NCBI RefSeq assembly: GCF_021555175.1
Contig: NZ_JAKGRW010000002.1
Location: 1 to 64,000 of the forward strand
DNA: 64,000 nucleotides
Direction of reading: 5' to 3'
DNA from: Nocardioides alcanivorans
Lineage (GTDB): Bacteria; Actinomycetota; Actinomycetes; Propionibacteriales; Nocardioidaceae
The notes beneath the pieces are model-generated. The model was not told the DNA's origin, did no database searches, and saw only the letters and a program-made list of their open reading frames with translations. Each line of letters begins with the position of its first letter. Within the stretch, counting starts at the first letter, position 1. This document shows, one piece after another, positions 1 through 8,902 of the stretch. A program made the translations under genes and the position numbers.

Positions 1-10
1 ACTGTAACAC

Positions 11-1582
11 GTGACCACAGAGATGCACCCGACCCGATGGGGTGACCCGGCCGAGGCCGCACTCCTGCCGCAGGCCACGCGTGACCTCGTCGAACTCGTG
101 CTCGGGGTCCGCGACTCCCCGGCGATCGAGTCCGTCGAACTGCCCGGCTCGTCGCTCTCGCAGGAGGTGCTCGCCGAGCTCCGTGCCCTGCTCGGCGACG
201 ACCAGGTGGTCCTCGACGACGACTCCCGGCGGCTGCGCACCCGCGGCAAGTCGACTCCCGACCTGCTCCGGGCCCGCGCCGGCGACCTCACCGATGCGCC
301 CGACGTCGTGGTGCGTCCCGGCAGCCACGACGAGGTGGCGGCGGTCCTCGACCTCGCCGTGCGCCATCGGATCGCCGTCGTCCCGTTCGGTGGCGGTACG
401 TCGGTCACCGGCGGCCTCGTCGCCAGGCGCGAAGGCTTCGCCGGCGTGCTCTCCCTCGACCTGTGCCGCTTCAAGGCGCTGCGCGAGGTCGACAAGGTCT
501 CGATGACCGTCGTGCTCGAGCCCGGTCTGCGAGGCCCCGAGGCCGAAGCGCTGCTGGCCGAGCACGACCTCACCCTGGGACATTTCCCGCAGTCCTTCGA
601 GTACGCGACGATCAGGGGCTTCGCGGCGACCCGCTCGAGCGGTCAGTCGAGTGCTGGCTACGGACGCTTCGACGCGCTCGTCGTCGGGCTCACCGTGGCC
701 ACCCCGCAGGGCACGCTGGAACTCGGCTCGTCGCCGGCCAACGCTGCCGGTCCCGACCTACGCCAGCTGGTGCTCGGCTCCGAAGGCACCCTCGGCGTGA
801 TCACCGCCGTGCGGGTGCGGGTGAGGCACCGGCCGACCGTCAAGGTCTACGAGGCCTGGCAGTTCGACTCCTTCGCCAGCGGTTCGGACGCGATGCGCGG
901 CCTCGCCCAGGCCAACCTGCTGCCCACGGTCATCCGCCTCTCGGACGAGGCCGAGACCGCGATCAACCTGGCGAGCCAGTCCGACGTCGGCGGTGCCGCG
1001 CCCACCGGGTGCCTCATGATCGTCGGCCACGAGGGCACCGACCCCGAGCTGGTCGAGGCCCGTCGCGGCCTGGTCACCGGGCAGCTCGAGAAGCTCGGTG
1101 GCGCCAACCTGGGCGAGGAGCGCGGTCGGGCCTGGGAGGCGGGACGCTTCCACGCGCCGTACCTGCGCGACTCGCTGCTCGACGTCGGAGTGCTCGTCGA
1201 GACGCTCGAGACCGCCACGTTCTGGAGCAACCGCGAGCGGTTGTACGACGCGGTGAAGCAGGCGTTGACGGCGACGCTCGGCGAGAAGACGTTGGCGCTG
1301 TGCCACATCAGCCATGTCTACGAGACCGGGTGCTCGCTCTACTTCACGGTCGCGGCACCGGGCGGCGACGCCCCGCTCGAGACCTGGGCCGAGGCGAAGG
1401 CTGCCGCCACCCAGGCGATGATCGACGCCGGTGCGACCGTCACCCACCACCACGCGGTGGGCAGCGACCACCGACCGTGGTTCGCCCAGGAGATCGGTCC
1501 CGTGGGCGTGCAGGTGCTGCGCGCCGTCAAGCGCGAGCTCGACCCTGCCGGCATCCTCAACCCGGGTGTGATGGTCCCGTGA
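11..1582 (+). CDS. FAD-binding oxidase, alkyl-dihydroxyacetonephosphate synthase-like
   Basis: A 523-aa flavoprotein of the FAD-linked oxidase (VAO/PCMH) superfamily, closest in layout to alkylglycerone-phosphate synthase. The FAD-binding half (about residues 95-275) has the glycine-rich FGGGTSVTGG segment and GSEGTLGVIT. The C-terminal half carries a THHHAVG histidine cluster near residue 480, as in AGPS-type enzymes. The GTG start at 11 is preceded by little sequence, so an earlier start outside the window cannot be excluded. Its stop overlaps the GTG of the next gene (diacylglycerol kinase) by 4 nt, implying coupled translation and a shared role in glycerolipid metabolism. The substrate is not known; in bacteria the family also includes D-lactate/glycolate-type oxidases. 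Confidence 0.85.
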   Translation: MTTEMHPTRWGDPAEAALLPQATRDLVELVLGVRDSPAIESVELPGSSLSQEVLAELRALLGDDQVVLDDDSRRLRTRGKSTPDLLRARAGDLTDAPDVVVRPGSHDEVAAVLDLAVRHRIAVVPFGGGTSVTGGLVARREGFAGVLSLDLCRFKALREVDKVSMTVVLEPGLRGPEAEALLAEHDLTLGHFPQSFEYATIRGFAATRSSGQSSAGYGRFDALVVGLTVATPQGTLELGSSPANAAGPDLRQLVLGSEGTLGVITAVRVRVRHRPTVKVYEAWQFDSFASGSDAMRGLAQANLLPTVIRLSDEAETAINLASQSDVGGAAPTGCLMIVGHEGTDPELVEARRGLVTGQLEKLGGANLGEERGRAWEAGRFHAPYLRDSLLDVGVLVETLETATFWSNRERLYDAVKQALTATLGEKTLALCHISHVYETGCSLYFTVAAPGGDAPLETWAEAKAAATQAMIDAGATVTHHHAVGSDHRPWFAQEIGPVGVQVLRAVKRELDPAGILNPGVMVP

Positions 1583-2474
1583 CGCGCGCCTTCACCTTCC
1601 TGGTCAACCCGACCTCCGGCGGCGGTGCCGCACCGAAGGCCGTCGTCCCCGTCGCCCGGCTGCTGCGGGACGCCGGAGCGGCCGTCGAGGTCACCTACTC
1701 ACCCGGGCCCAAGGCAACCGTTGCGCTCGTCGGCGACGCCGTCTCCCGTGGCGAGGTGGTCGTCTCCGTGGGTGGTGACGGAATGCTCTCCTCGGTCGCC
1801 GGTGAGGTTGCCGCCCGCGGCGGCACGCTGGGCATCGTGCCCGCGGGCCGGGGCAACGACTTCGCGCGCATGCTCGGGCTGTCGGACGAACCCGAGGCGG
1901 TGGCGAAGGTGCTCCTCGAGGCGTCCCCGCGCTCGATCGACCTCATCGAGGTCACCCACCCCAACGGCACGAAGCGGGTGGTGGCGGGTTCGGTCTATGC
2001 CGGCGTCGACGCCCACGCCGCCGCGATGGTCGACCGCATGCGTTGGACCCCCGCAAGCTGCAGTACCCGATCGCCGGCGTCCGCTCGCTGGCTGCCTTCC
2101 GACCGGTCACCGGCACGGTCACCGTCGACGGCGCCCAGCACCAGGTTCGGGCGGCCACGGTGGTCGTCGCCAACTCCGCCTACTACGGCTCCGGGATGAA
2201 GATCGCCCCGCCCGCGGTCCTCGATGACGGCGAGCTCGACGTGGTGGTGATCGCCGCAGCCGGCAAGCTCGACCTGATCCGCGCCCTGCCGTCCGTCTAC
2301 AGCGGCGGCCACGTCGACCGCGACGAGGTCACGCTGCTCCGAGGGCGGCAGCTCACGCTCACGGTCGATCGGGCGGTCGAGGTCGGCGGTGACGGCGAAC
2401 CCCTGGGCACCCTGGCTCCCGGGGAGTCCTGGCAGATCCGGGTCCTTCCCGGCGCGCTCTCCCTCCTCGTCTGA
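1579..2474 (+). CDS. Diacylglycerol kinase family lipid kinase (frameshifted)
   Basis: Diacylglycerol/sphingosine kinase-like protein, about 298 aa after frame repair. The N-terminal part (1579 to about 2045) has the NPTSGGG phosphate loop, the SVGGDGML nucleotide motif and PAGRGNDFAR. The rest continues in another frame from about 2043 (PRKLQYPIAGV to the stop at 2474). The switch lies at the C5 run 2046-2050; one more C restores a family-typical reading (RWTPRKLQ). Start is GTG, overlapping the upstream oxidase stop by 4 nt. It probably phosphorylates diacylglycerol or a related lipid at the membrane face. A true pseudogene is possible but less likely given the window-wide run-length pattern. 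Confidence 0.8.
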
Positions 2475-2480
2475 CGCGGG

Positions 2481-3178
2481 TCAGGAGAAGGTCCAGAGCA
2501 GGAGGTGCGCCGGCTTCGTCGCCGTCAGCACCGCCCCCTCCCCCGGAGCCGTACGCCGTCACTCGCCCCGAGGTGCACCACCTCGCCCTGCGCGGGGGTC
2601 AGGTCGGCACTGCCCTCCGCGACGAACAGGTGCGCAAAGGGGCGATCGGGGACCGTCAGCACCGAGCCGACGGGCACGGTGGCCGCCCAGAAGGTGGCCC
2701 CGCTGGCGCCGATCCGGGCCGCCGCATCGTGGCCGGCGCCCGAGGCGACCGGGGTCCACTCCTCCGCCACGGCGATCGTGCCGGAGGAGTAGCCGGGTTC
2801 GGTGCCGGGCTCGTCGGGCAGCACCCACGCCTGGATGAAGCGGGTCGGACCGGAGGCGTGGTCGACGGTCTCGGCGTGCACCACCCCGGAGCCGGCGGAC
2901 ATGGTCTGCACGAGGCCGGGGGTGATGTCGCCCGAGTGCCCGCGCGAGTCCGCGTGGTGCAGCGTCCCGGACAGCACCCACGTGACGATCTCGAGGTTGC
3001 TGTGCGGGTGGTCGGGATAGCCGTGGCCCGGCTGGACGAGGTCGTCGTTGTGGCAGGCCAGCAAACCGAAACGGAGGTTGGCCGGGTCGTAGTGGGGGCC
3101 GAAGGAGAGCGAGTGCCTGGTGTCGCGCCCGTCGGCGACGGTGCGGAACCGGTCGGCGGCGCGACGTACCTCGATCAC
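2481..3178 (-). CDS. Pirin family protein (3' frameshift)
   Basis: Cupin-fold pirin homologue, about 232 aa after repair. Visible hallmarks are GPHYDPANLRFG near the N terminus, the metal-binding HPHSNLEIVTWVL, and GSGVVHAE. The reading frame is lost about 20 codons before the expected end, at two neighbouring C5 runs (2534-2538 and 2540-2544); adding one C gives a tail ending LLLWTFS and a TGA at 2481. GTG at 3178 is chosen because pirin homology starts there; in-frame sequence further upstream is antisense to thioredoxin. It is divergent from the thioredoxin gene (33 bp gap) and convergent with the lipid kinase. Pirins bind Fe and can be quercetinases or transcription cofactors; the role here is unknown. 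Confidence 0.85.
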
Positions 3179-3211
3179 CGTGCCATTGTGCCTGCGCCTA
3201 CGCTCGTGGGC

Positions 3212-3574
3212 ATGGGTGCCATCGAGCTGACTGCCGAGAACTTCGAGTCGACCATCACCGACAACGCGATCGTGCTGGTCGACTTCTGGGCGTCCTGGTG
3301 CGGCCCGTGCCAGCAGTTCGCACCGATCTACGAGGCGGCCTCGCAGGCCAACGAAGACATCGTCTTCGGCAGCATCAACACCGAGGAGCAGCAGCAGCTC
3401 GCGGCTGCGGCCCAGATCACGTCGATCCCCACCCTCATGGCGTTCAAGGGCGGGGAGCTCGTCTTCCGCCAGCCCGGGGCGATGCCGGCAGACGCGCTCA
3501 GCCAGTTCATCACCGCGCTCCGCGAACTCGACGTGGAAGCAGTGAAGGCCGCCCAGGGTGAGCAGGCCGAGTAG
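3212..3574 (+). CDS. Thioredoxin
   Basis: A 120-aa thioredoxin with the redox motif WASWCGPCQQF (CGPC at about residues 31-34), the conserved cis-proline in TSIPTLMAF, and the usual single-domain length. It reduces protein disulfides in the cytosol. ATG at 3212 is used; upstream in-frame sequence is antisense to pirin. Its end overlaps the GTG start of the SDR gene by 17 nt, so the two are likely co-translated. The C terminus has a short Ala/Glu-rich extension. Confidence 0.93.
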   Translation: MGAIELTAENFESTITDNAIVLVDFWASWCGPCQQFAPIYEAASQANEDIVFGSINTEEQQQLAAAAQITSIPTLMAFKGGELVFRQPGAMPADALSQFITALRELDVEAVKAAQGEQAE

Positions 3575-4325
3575 CGGCGAGACGCGGCCGCTGACCCTGG
3601 TCACGGGCGGCACGCGAGGGATCGGTGCGGCGATCGCAGCCCGCCTCGCTGGTGCCGGCCACGACCTGGTCCTCGGCTACCGCTCCGACGTCGACGCGGC
3701 GGCCGCCACGGTGGCGCGGGTGCGTGCCCTCGGTGCGAGTGCGGATGCGGTGCGCGCCGACCTCACCCGCGCGGCCGACGTCGACGCGCTCTTCGCTGCG
3801 GCTGCGAAGTGCGGTCAGCTCACCGGCGTGGTCAACAACGCTGGCGCCACCTACGAGTTCGCGCCGCTCGCCGCCACCCCGGTGGAGTCGGTGGAGCGCA
3901 CGATCGCGGTCAATCTCACCGCGCCACTGCTCGTCGCTCGGGCGGGGGTGCTCGCGATGAGCACCGAGTTCGGGGGCGCAGGTGGCGTGATCGTCAACAT
4001 CTCCTCGGGCGCGGCCACCTTGGGGTCACCCGGCGAATACGTGCACTACGCCGCCGCCAAGGCGGGCCTCGACACGATGACCCGGGGCCTCGGCCTCGAG
4101 GTCGCCGCAGCGGGCATCCGGGTGGTGGGCGTCGCACCAGGTCTGATCGACACCGACCTGCACGCCACCACCGGCGACCCGGGGCGGGTGGCCCGGATGG
4201 CGCCGCAGATCCCACTGGGCCGAGCCGGAGCGCCCGACGAGATCGCCGGCACGGTGGCCTGGCTGATGAGTGACGAGGCTGCCTACGTCACTGCGACGAC
4301 GCTGCGGGTGGCCGGAGGGCGCTAG
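3558..4325 (+). CDS. Short-chain dehydrogenase/reductase (FabG-like)
   Basis: A 255-aa classical SDR. The Rossmann cofactor motif TGGTRGIGAAIA is at residues 16-27, the NNAG motif at about 93, and the catalytic triad Ser (NISSGAA), Tyr and Lys (YVHYAAAKAGL) is intact. C-terminal DTDLHATTGDPGR and PDEIAGTVAWLMSDEAAYVT match 3-oxoacyl-ACP reductase/sugar dehydrogenase-type SDRs. It oxidises or reduces an alcohol/ketone with NAD(P)(H); the substrate is unassigned. The GTG start lies inside the thioredoxin 3' end. Confidence 0.88.
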   Translation: MSRPSSGETRPLTLVTGGTRGIGAAIAARLAGAGHDLVLGYRSDVDAAAATVARVRALGASADAVRADLTRAADVDALFAAAAKCGQLTGVVNNAGATYEFAPLAATPVESVERTIAVNLTAPLLVARAGVLAMSTEFGGAGGVIVNISSGAATLGSPGEYVHYAAAKAGLDTMTRGLGLEVAAAGIRVVGVAPGLIDTDLHATTGDPGRVARMAPQIPLGRAGAPDEIAGTVAWLMSDEAAYVTATTLRVAGGR

Positions 4326-4334
4326 CAACGCACG

Positions 4335-4368
4335 CGCGCCCCGCGCTGCCGAGGCAGCCCGGGGCGCG
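4335..4368. terminator. Bidirectional hairpin between convergent SDR and yceI
   Basis: A 9-bp outer stem (CGCGCCCCG at 4335-4343 with CGGGGCGCG at 4360-4368) encloses a second stem GCTGCC/GGCAGC. It sits in the 65-bp gap between two convergent stop codons and has no clear T tract, as is common for actinobacterial terminators. Confidence 0.6.
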
Positions 4369-4390
4369 GACGTGTGGGACGAGCCGTGGG

Positions 4391-4984
4391 TCAGGCGTTC
4401 TTGATCGCGGAGACGTCGAACTTGAGCTTGATCTTCTCCGAGACGAGCACGCCGCCGGTCTCGAGGGCGGCGTTCCAGGTGAGGCCCCAGTCCTTGCGGT
4501 TGACGGCGACCTCGCCCTCGAAGCCGACGCGGGTGTTGCCGAAGGGGTCCTGAGCGGAACCGACGAACTCGAAGGGGACGGTCACGGACTTGGTGACGCC
4601 CTTGATGGTCAGGTCGCCGGTGATGGCCCAGTCGTCACCGTCGGCCTCGACGGAGGTCGACGTGAAGGTGATGGTCGGGTGGTTCTCCACGTCGAAGAAG
4701 TCGGCCGAGGCCAGGTGGCCGTCGCGGTCGGCGGAGCCGGTGTCAACGCTGTCCACGGCGATGGTCAGGTCGACCCGGGAGCCAGCGGGGTTGGCGGAGT
4801 CGATGTGGGCGGTGCCCTGGAACTCCTTGAAGGCGCCGCGGACGTTGGTGACCATCGCGTGGCGGGCCTGGAAGGCGATGCCGGTGTGCGACGGGTCGAT
4901 GGTGTAGTCGCCGGTGATGTCGGCGATGGCCTGGGTGCCGGCGTCGAAGACGGGCTGCGCGGTCTTGCGGGAGAAGATGCTCAT
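4391..4984 (-). CDS. YceI family protein
   Basis: A 197-aa YceI/polyisoprenoid-binding (lipocalin-like beta barrel) protein. Family signatures are YTIDPSHTGIAFQARHAMV at the start of the domain, ADFFDVENHPTITF, GDLTIKGVTKSVTVP, and the terminal RKDWGLTWNAALETGGVLV. No signal peptide is apparent, so it appears cytoplasmic, unlike E. coli YceI. ATG at 4984 is supported by a GAGGACA ribosome site about 6 nt upstream. The proposed role is isoprenoid/amphiphile binding; function here is unproven. Confidence 0.88.
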   Translation of the reverse strand: MSIFSRKTAQPVFDAGTQAIADITGDYTIDPSHTGIAFQARHAMVTNVRGAFKEFQGTAHIDSANPAGSRVDLTIAVDSVDTGSADRDGHLASADFFDVENHPTITFTSTSVEADGDDWAITGDLTIKGVTKSVTVPFEFVGSAQDPFGNTRVGFEGEVAVNRKDWGLTWNAALETGGVLVSEKIKLKFDVSAIKNA

Positions 4985-5073
4985 GGGGGTGTCCTCACGT
5001 AGATGGTTCCTGCTTGGTTTAAGTTTCAACCAACACTCTACGGCAATGCTTCCCCGGCGATCTGTGATCCCCG

Positions 5074-5661
5074 TCACCTCCGGATGCCGGCCCCCGACCA
5101 CGCCCGGTCGATGGCGTCGGCCACGTCGATGAGTCGGGCATCGCGCATGGCGGGCTTCTCGAGCTCGCGGGCGACGTACTTGGCGACGAACCGGGTGAGT
5201 TCGCCCTCGATGCCCGCCACGCGCTGCAGGAGGGAGGCTCGCAGGCCTTGGCCGCGGAGGTCCACGCTGATCTGGTCGCCCCGCGGCGGGATCACGTCGA
5301 TGAAGACGTGGCAGTCGGCGAGCGCGCGAGCGGTCAGCTCGACAGGAATGGACAGCCGAGCGTCGAAGCGCTGGCGCTCCACCTGCAGGTCGAGCTCGAA
5401 GCGCAGGCTCACCGGCAAGGTGACGAGCAGCCGGACCAGCTCGTCCTCGACGGGCGCGGCGGTGGCCTGCTCGATCACGCCTTCGGCGGTGACCCGCGCC
5501 AAGCGGCCCGGTCCGACGCCGATGGGGCCGAAGGAGATGGGCTCGCCGGCGAGGGCGTCGAGCGCGGCGAGGATCCGGTTCGGGGTCACCGCGAGGCGGA
5601 AGAAGTCGCGGCCGAACTGCTCATAGGTTGCTGGGGCGGGGCCGAGCTCGGCGTGTGGCAT
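5074..5661 (-). CDS. Conserved hypothetical protein
   Basis: A 195-aa soluble protein with no family I can name confidently. It opens with MPHAELGPAPATYEQFGRDF and shows a repeated pattern of beta-rich segments (GPGRLARVTAEGVIEQATAA, LELDLQ-like stretches), followed by an amphipathic helix and a C-terminal helix ending DRAWSGAGIRR. The start at 5661 is chosen because the in-frame upstream sequence overlaps the promoter region of the divergent esterase. Codon use is typical of neighbours. Confidence 0.65.
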   Translation of the reverse strand: MPHAELGPAPATYEQFGRDFFRLAVTPNRILAALDALAGEPISFGPIGVGPGRLARVTAEGVIEQATAAPVEDELVRLLVTLPVSLRFELDLQVERQRFDARLSIPVELTARALADCHVFIDVIPPRGDQISVDLRGQGLRASLLQRVAGIEGELTRFVAKYVARELEKPAMRDARLIDVADAIDRAWSGAGIRR

Positions 5662-5807
5662 GCCCACATCGTGCCGCGTACGTCCGCGCAGGAACAGGTT
5701 CCACCGAGGGATTGTTGAACTTTGTATCCGGAAGAACCGTGACCCGGGTCTCATCTGGGGTTATGGTCCCATTACCTGTTCGGGGAGACAGAGAAGAGGC
5801 TGGGGAA

Positions 5808-6776
5808 ATGATCGTGCACGAGGGTGGGAGCGCTCAGGCGAAGGTGTTGGCCGGAGTGGCCCGCGCAGTCATCAGGCCCGCGCTGGCGCTCTATCCGGCA
5901 CGTGGACCGCTCTCCGCCGGACGACACGCCATCGAGCTGGTCGCCCACGTGCAGCCGCGCAGCCGCAAGGTGCGGGTGCGTCAGGTGAAGCACGGTCACT
6001 GGGACGGTGAACTCGTCCGACCGCGTGGCACGAAGCGCGGCACCGCGGCGATCGTCTACTTCCACGGCGGCGGCTTCCTCTTCTGTGGCACCGCCACCCA
6101 CCGCAAGGTCGTCGAGCAGCTCTCGCTGCGCACCGGCGTTCCCGTGCTCAGCGTCAACTACCGACAGCACGGGCGCGGCACGGTGCGTGAGTCGGTTGCC
6201 GACGGTCTCGACGCGGTGCTGTGGATGCTTGCCCAGGGCTACGACCCCCAGCGGCTGGTGCTTGCCGGGGACTCGGCCGGCGGCCACATCGCCTTCGCCG
6301 TCGCGATGGCACTCCGCGACCGCGGCATTGCCCTGGCCGGCCTGGTCGGCCTCTCGCCGTGGCTCGACTTCGACAACACCGTCCGGATCGCCGCCCCCTA
6401 CGCGGTCCGTGAGTCCTATCTGCCGGCCAAGCGGCTCGACCGCATTGCCCAGCTGGTCACCGGCCAGCCGATCATCGAGCCGTCGCTCTCGCCGGTCAAC
6501 GGCAAGCTGCGTGGCCTGCCGCCGACCCTGCTGATCTGTTCCACCGACGAGATCCTGCGTCACGACTCCGAGATCGCCGCCAAGCGCCTGCGCGCGGCGG
6601 GAGTGCCGGTGGCGTTGCACGGCTGGGAAGGGCAGGTCCATGCCTTCCCGGTGCTCGCCGGGCTCGTTCCCGAGAGCGACGAGGCCCTCGGCCTCGCCTG
6701 CGAGTTCATCCGCGAGCACGTCGGCGTCGCCGAGGGCGGACGCCACCTGCGCGCGGTCGGCGACGTCGCCTCCTGA
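5808..6776 (+). CDS. Alpha/beta hydrolase, hormone-sensitive-lipase type esterase
   Basis: A 322-aa serine hydrolase of the HSL (family IV) carboxylesterase group. It shows the oxyanion motif YFHGGGFLF (about residues 83-91), the nucleophile elbow GDSAGGH (about 160), an aspartate in CSTDEILRHDSE, and a histidine in GQVHAFPVL, completing Ser-Asp-His. It hydrolyses short-chain esters or lipids. ATG at 5808 follows a purine-rich AGAAGAGGCTGGGGA; upstream in-frame codons run into the divergent gene. It stands alone between a hypothetical gene and the helicase. Confidence 0.87.
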   Translation: MIVHEGGSAQAKVLAGVARAVIRPALALYPARGPLSAGRHAIELVAHVQPRSRKVRVRQVKHGHWDGELVRPRGTKRGTAAIVYFHGGGFLFCGTATHRKVVEQLSLRTGVPVLSVNYRQHGRGTVRESVADGLDAVLWMLAQGYDPQRLVLAGDSAGGHIAFAVAMALRDRGIALAGLVGLSPWLDFDNTVRIAAPYAVRESYLPAKRLDRIAQLVTGQPIIEPSLSPVNGKLRGLPPTLLICSTDEILRHDSEIAAKRLRAAGVPVALHGWEGQVHAFPVLAGLVPESDEALGLACEFIREHVGVAEGGRHLRAVGDVAS

Positions 6777-6929
6777 CCCACGGCTGGCCCGGGAGCCGTG
6801 CTGAACTGCGCCGGCGCAGGCCCGTGTTGTCCTCGATTCGGGCGGCTGACCTGTGAGTTCGCTCCCAAAGGGGCGTGCAAGGGTGCCCGGAAATCCCCGC
6901 TGGGCGTCCTTTAGCACTACCGTTGGAGG

Positions 6930-8732
6930 GTGAGTGACACAACCCCGCAAGACGCCGAGAACACCGAGCCGCAGACCGAGACCACGCCCGAGGCGCCCAC
7001 CTTCGCCGACCTGGGCCTCGACGACAAGGTGTTGAAGGCGCTGCGGGCGGTGGGCTACGAGACCCCGTCCCCCATCCAGGCAGCGACCATTCCGGCGCTG
7101 ATGGACGGCAAGGACGTCGTCGGTCTCGCCCAGACCGGCACCGGCAAGACCGCAGCTTTCGCGCTGCCGATCCTCTCCCGCCTCGAGCGCGGCCAGAAGG
7201 CCCCGCAGGCACTCGTCCTCGCCCCCACCCGTGAGCTCGCGCTCCAGGTGGCCGAGGCGTTCGAGAAGTACGCCGCCAACCTCAACGGCGTCAGCGTGCT
7301 GCCTGTCTACGGCGGCCAGGGCTACGGTGTGCAGCTCTCCGCGCTCCGTCGCGGTGTCGACATCGTGGTCGGCACGCCGGGTCGGATCATGGACCACCTC
7401 GAGAAGGGCACGCTGGACCTGACCCAGCTGCGCTTCCTGGTGCTCGACGAGGCCGACGAGATGCTCAACATGGGCTTCGCCGAAGACGTCGAGACGATCC
7501 TGGCCGACACCCCCGACACCAAGCAGGTGGCGCTCTTCTCCGCCACGATGCCCTCGTCGATCCGTCGGATCTCGAAGAAGTACCTCAACGAGCCGGTGGA
7601 GGTGACGGTCAAGAACAAGACCACCACCGCCTCCAACATCACCCAGCGTTATCTGATCGTCTCGTTCCCGCAGAAGATCGACGCGATCACCCGGATCCTC
7701 GAGGTCGAGAACTTCGAGGCGATGATCATCTTCGCCCGCACCAAGCAGGCCACCGAGGACCTCGCCGAGAAGCTCCGCGCCCGCGGCTTCTCCGCGCAGG
7801 CGATCAACGGTGACGTCGCGCAGGTGCAGCGTGAGCGCACCGTCAACCAGCTCAAGGCCGGCAAGCTCGACATCCTCGTCGCCACCGACGTGGCCGCCCG
7901 TGGTCTCGACGTCGAGCGCATCAGCCACGTCATCAACTACGACATCCCCACCGACACCGAGTCCTACGTGCACCGCATCGGCCGGACCGGCCGCGCCGGC
8001 CGGTCCGGTGACGCGATCTCCTTCATCACCCCGCGTGAGCGCTACCTGCTCAAGGCGATCGAGAAGGCCACTCGCCAGCAGCTGACGCAGATGTCACTGC
8101 CCACGGTCGACGACATCAACAGCACCCGCCTCAGCCGCTTCGACGACGCGATCACCGAGGCGCTGGGCAAGGAGCGGGTCACCTTCTTCCGCGACGTGGT
8201 CTCGCACTACGTCAACGAGCACGACGTGCCCGAGGTCGACGTGGCCGCGGCACTCGCGCTGGTGCTGCAGGGCGACGAGCCGATGCTGCTCGACCCCAAG
8301 GCCGAGAAGCCGGTCCGCCAGGAGAGCTTCCGCGAGGACCGCGGCGGCGACCGTGGCCGCCCCGAGCGTGGCCCGCGCTCGCAGCGTGGTCGCCAGAGCG
8401 ACGTACCCATGACCACCTACAAGCTCCAGGTCGGCAAGCGCCACAAGGTCGAGCCGCGCCAGATCGTCGGCGCACTGGCCAACGAGGGCAACCTCAGCCG
8501 TGGTGACTTCGGCCGCATCGAGATTCGCCCGGACTTCTCGCTGGTCGAACTGCCCAGCAGCCTTCCGGCCGGCACCCTCGACCTGCTCGCCAACACCCGC
8601 ATCTCCGGCAAGCTGATCGAGATCCAGGTCGACAACGGGCCGAAGCGCTCCTACGGCGGGAGCAAGCCGCGTGGCGAGCGTCGCGACGGCTACAAGGGCG
8701 GCGGCTACAAGGGCAAGCGCCACGAGGGCTGA
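6930..8732 (+). CDS. DEAD/DEAH-box ATP-dependent RNA helicase
   Basis: A 600-aa DeaD/CsdA-like RNA helicase. Motifs in order: Q motif (GYETPSPIQ), Walker A AQTGTGKTAA, Ia PTRELALQ, GTPGR, DEAD box VLDEADEML, SAT, then helicase C domain with ARGLDVERISHVINYD and HRIGRTGRAGRSG. From about residue 470 there is an Arg/Gly/Asp-rich linker followed by a DbpA/CsdA-type RNA-binding domain (VGKRHKVEPRQIVGALANEG) and a basic Gly/Lys tail. It probably remodels structured RNA in ribosome assembly or cold response. GTG start directly abuts a GGAGG; the spacing is short, so the exact start is uncertain. Confidence 0.93.
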   Translation: MSDTTPQDAENTEPQTETTPEAPTFADLGLDDKVLKALRAVGYETPSPIQAATIPALMDGKDVVGLAQTGTGKTAAFALPILSRLERGQKAPQALVLAPTRELALQVAEAFEKYAANLNGVSVLPVYGGQGYGVQLSALRRGVDIVVGTPGRIMDHLEKGTLDLTQLRFLVLDEADEMLNMGFAEDVETILADTPDTKQVALFSATMPSSIRRISKKYLNEPVEVTVKNKTTTASNITQRYLIVSFPQKIDAITRILEVENFEAMIIFARTKQATEDLAEKLRARGFSAQAINGDVAQVQRERTVNQLKAGKLDILVATDVAARGLDVERISHVINYDIPTDTESYVHRIGRTGRAGRSGDAISFITPRERYLLKAIEKATRQQLTQMSLPTVDDINSTRLSRFDDAITEALGKERVTFFRDVVSHYVNEHDVPEVDVAAALALVLQGDEPMLLDPKAEKPVRQESFREDRGGDRGRPERGPRSQRGRQSDVPMTTYKLQVGKRHKVEPRQIVGALANEGNLSRGDFGRIEIRPDFSLVELPSSLPAGTLDLLANTRISGKLIEIQVDNGPKRSYGGSKPRGERRDGYKGGGYKGKRHEG

Positions 8733-8768
8733 CCCAGCCCGGCGTACGTCGCCACTTGCGCGCCGTAC

Positions 8769-8873
8769 GCCGTTGGTCGAGCCGTGCGTCGTTGGTCGAG
8801 CCTGTCGAGACCATCCCGCTAGCCGTTGGTCGAGCCGTGCGTCGTTGGTCGAGCCTGTCGAGACCATCCCGCT
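8769..8873. repeat. Tandem 52-bp intergenic repeat (two copies, 53-bp period)
   Basis: Two essentially identical units (8769-8820 and 8822-8873) lie in the gap between the helicase and the convergent lipid kinase. Each contains GTTGGTCGAGC twice and an imperfect dyad GGTCGAGCCTGTCGAGACC. This dyad resembles dispersed extragenic palindromes that I recall from Nocardioides-type genomes. The tandem may also act as a transcription stop for the convergent genes. Confidence 0.75.
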
Positions 8874-8902
8874 CTCGCTGCCCAAGCGGTGTCGCTTCGC
8901 GG

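Noticed and set aside
2525..3613. Extended 362-aa pirin reading through thioredoxin
   Set aside because: The N-terminal 130 residues are antisense to thioredoxin and have no homology; the pirin fold starts at GTG 3178.
5772..7973. 733-aa minus-strand ORF across the esterase and helicase genes
   Set aside because: Low-complexity, His/Asp/Gly-rich translation antisense to two clear genes; a typical high-GC shadow frame.
8769..8873. CRISPR array
   Set aside because: Only two units with essentially no spacer and no cas genes; it is a tandem extragenic repeat.
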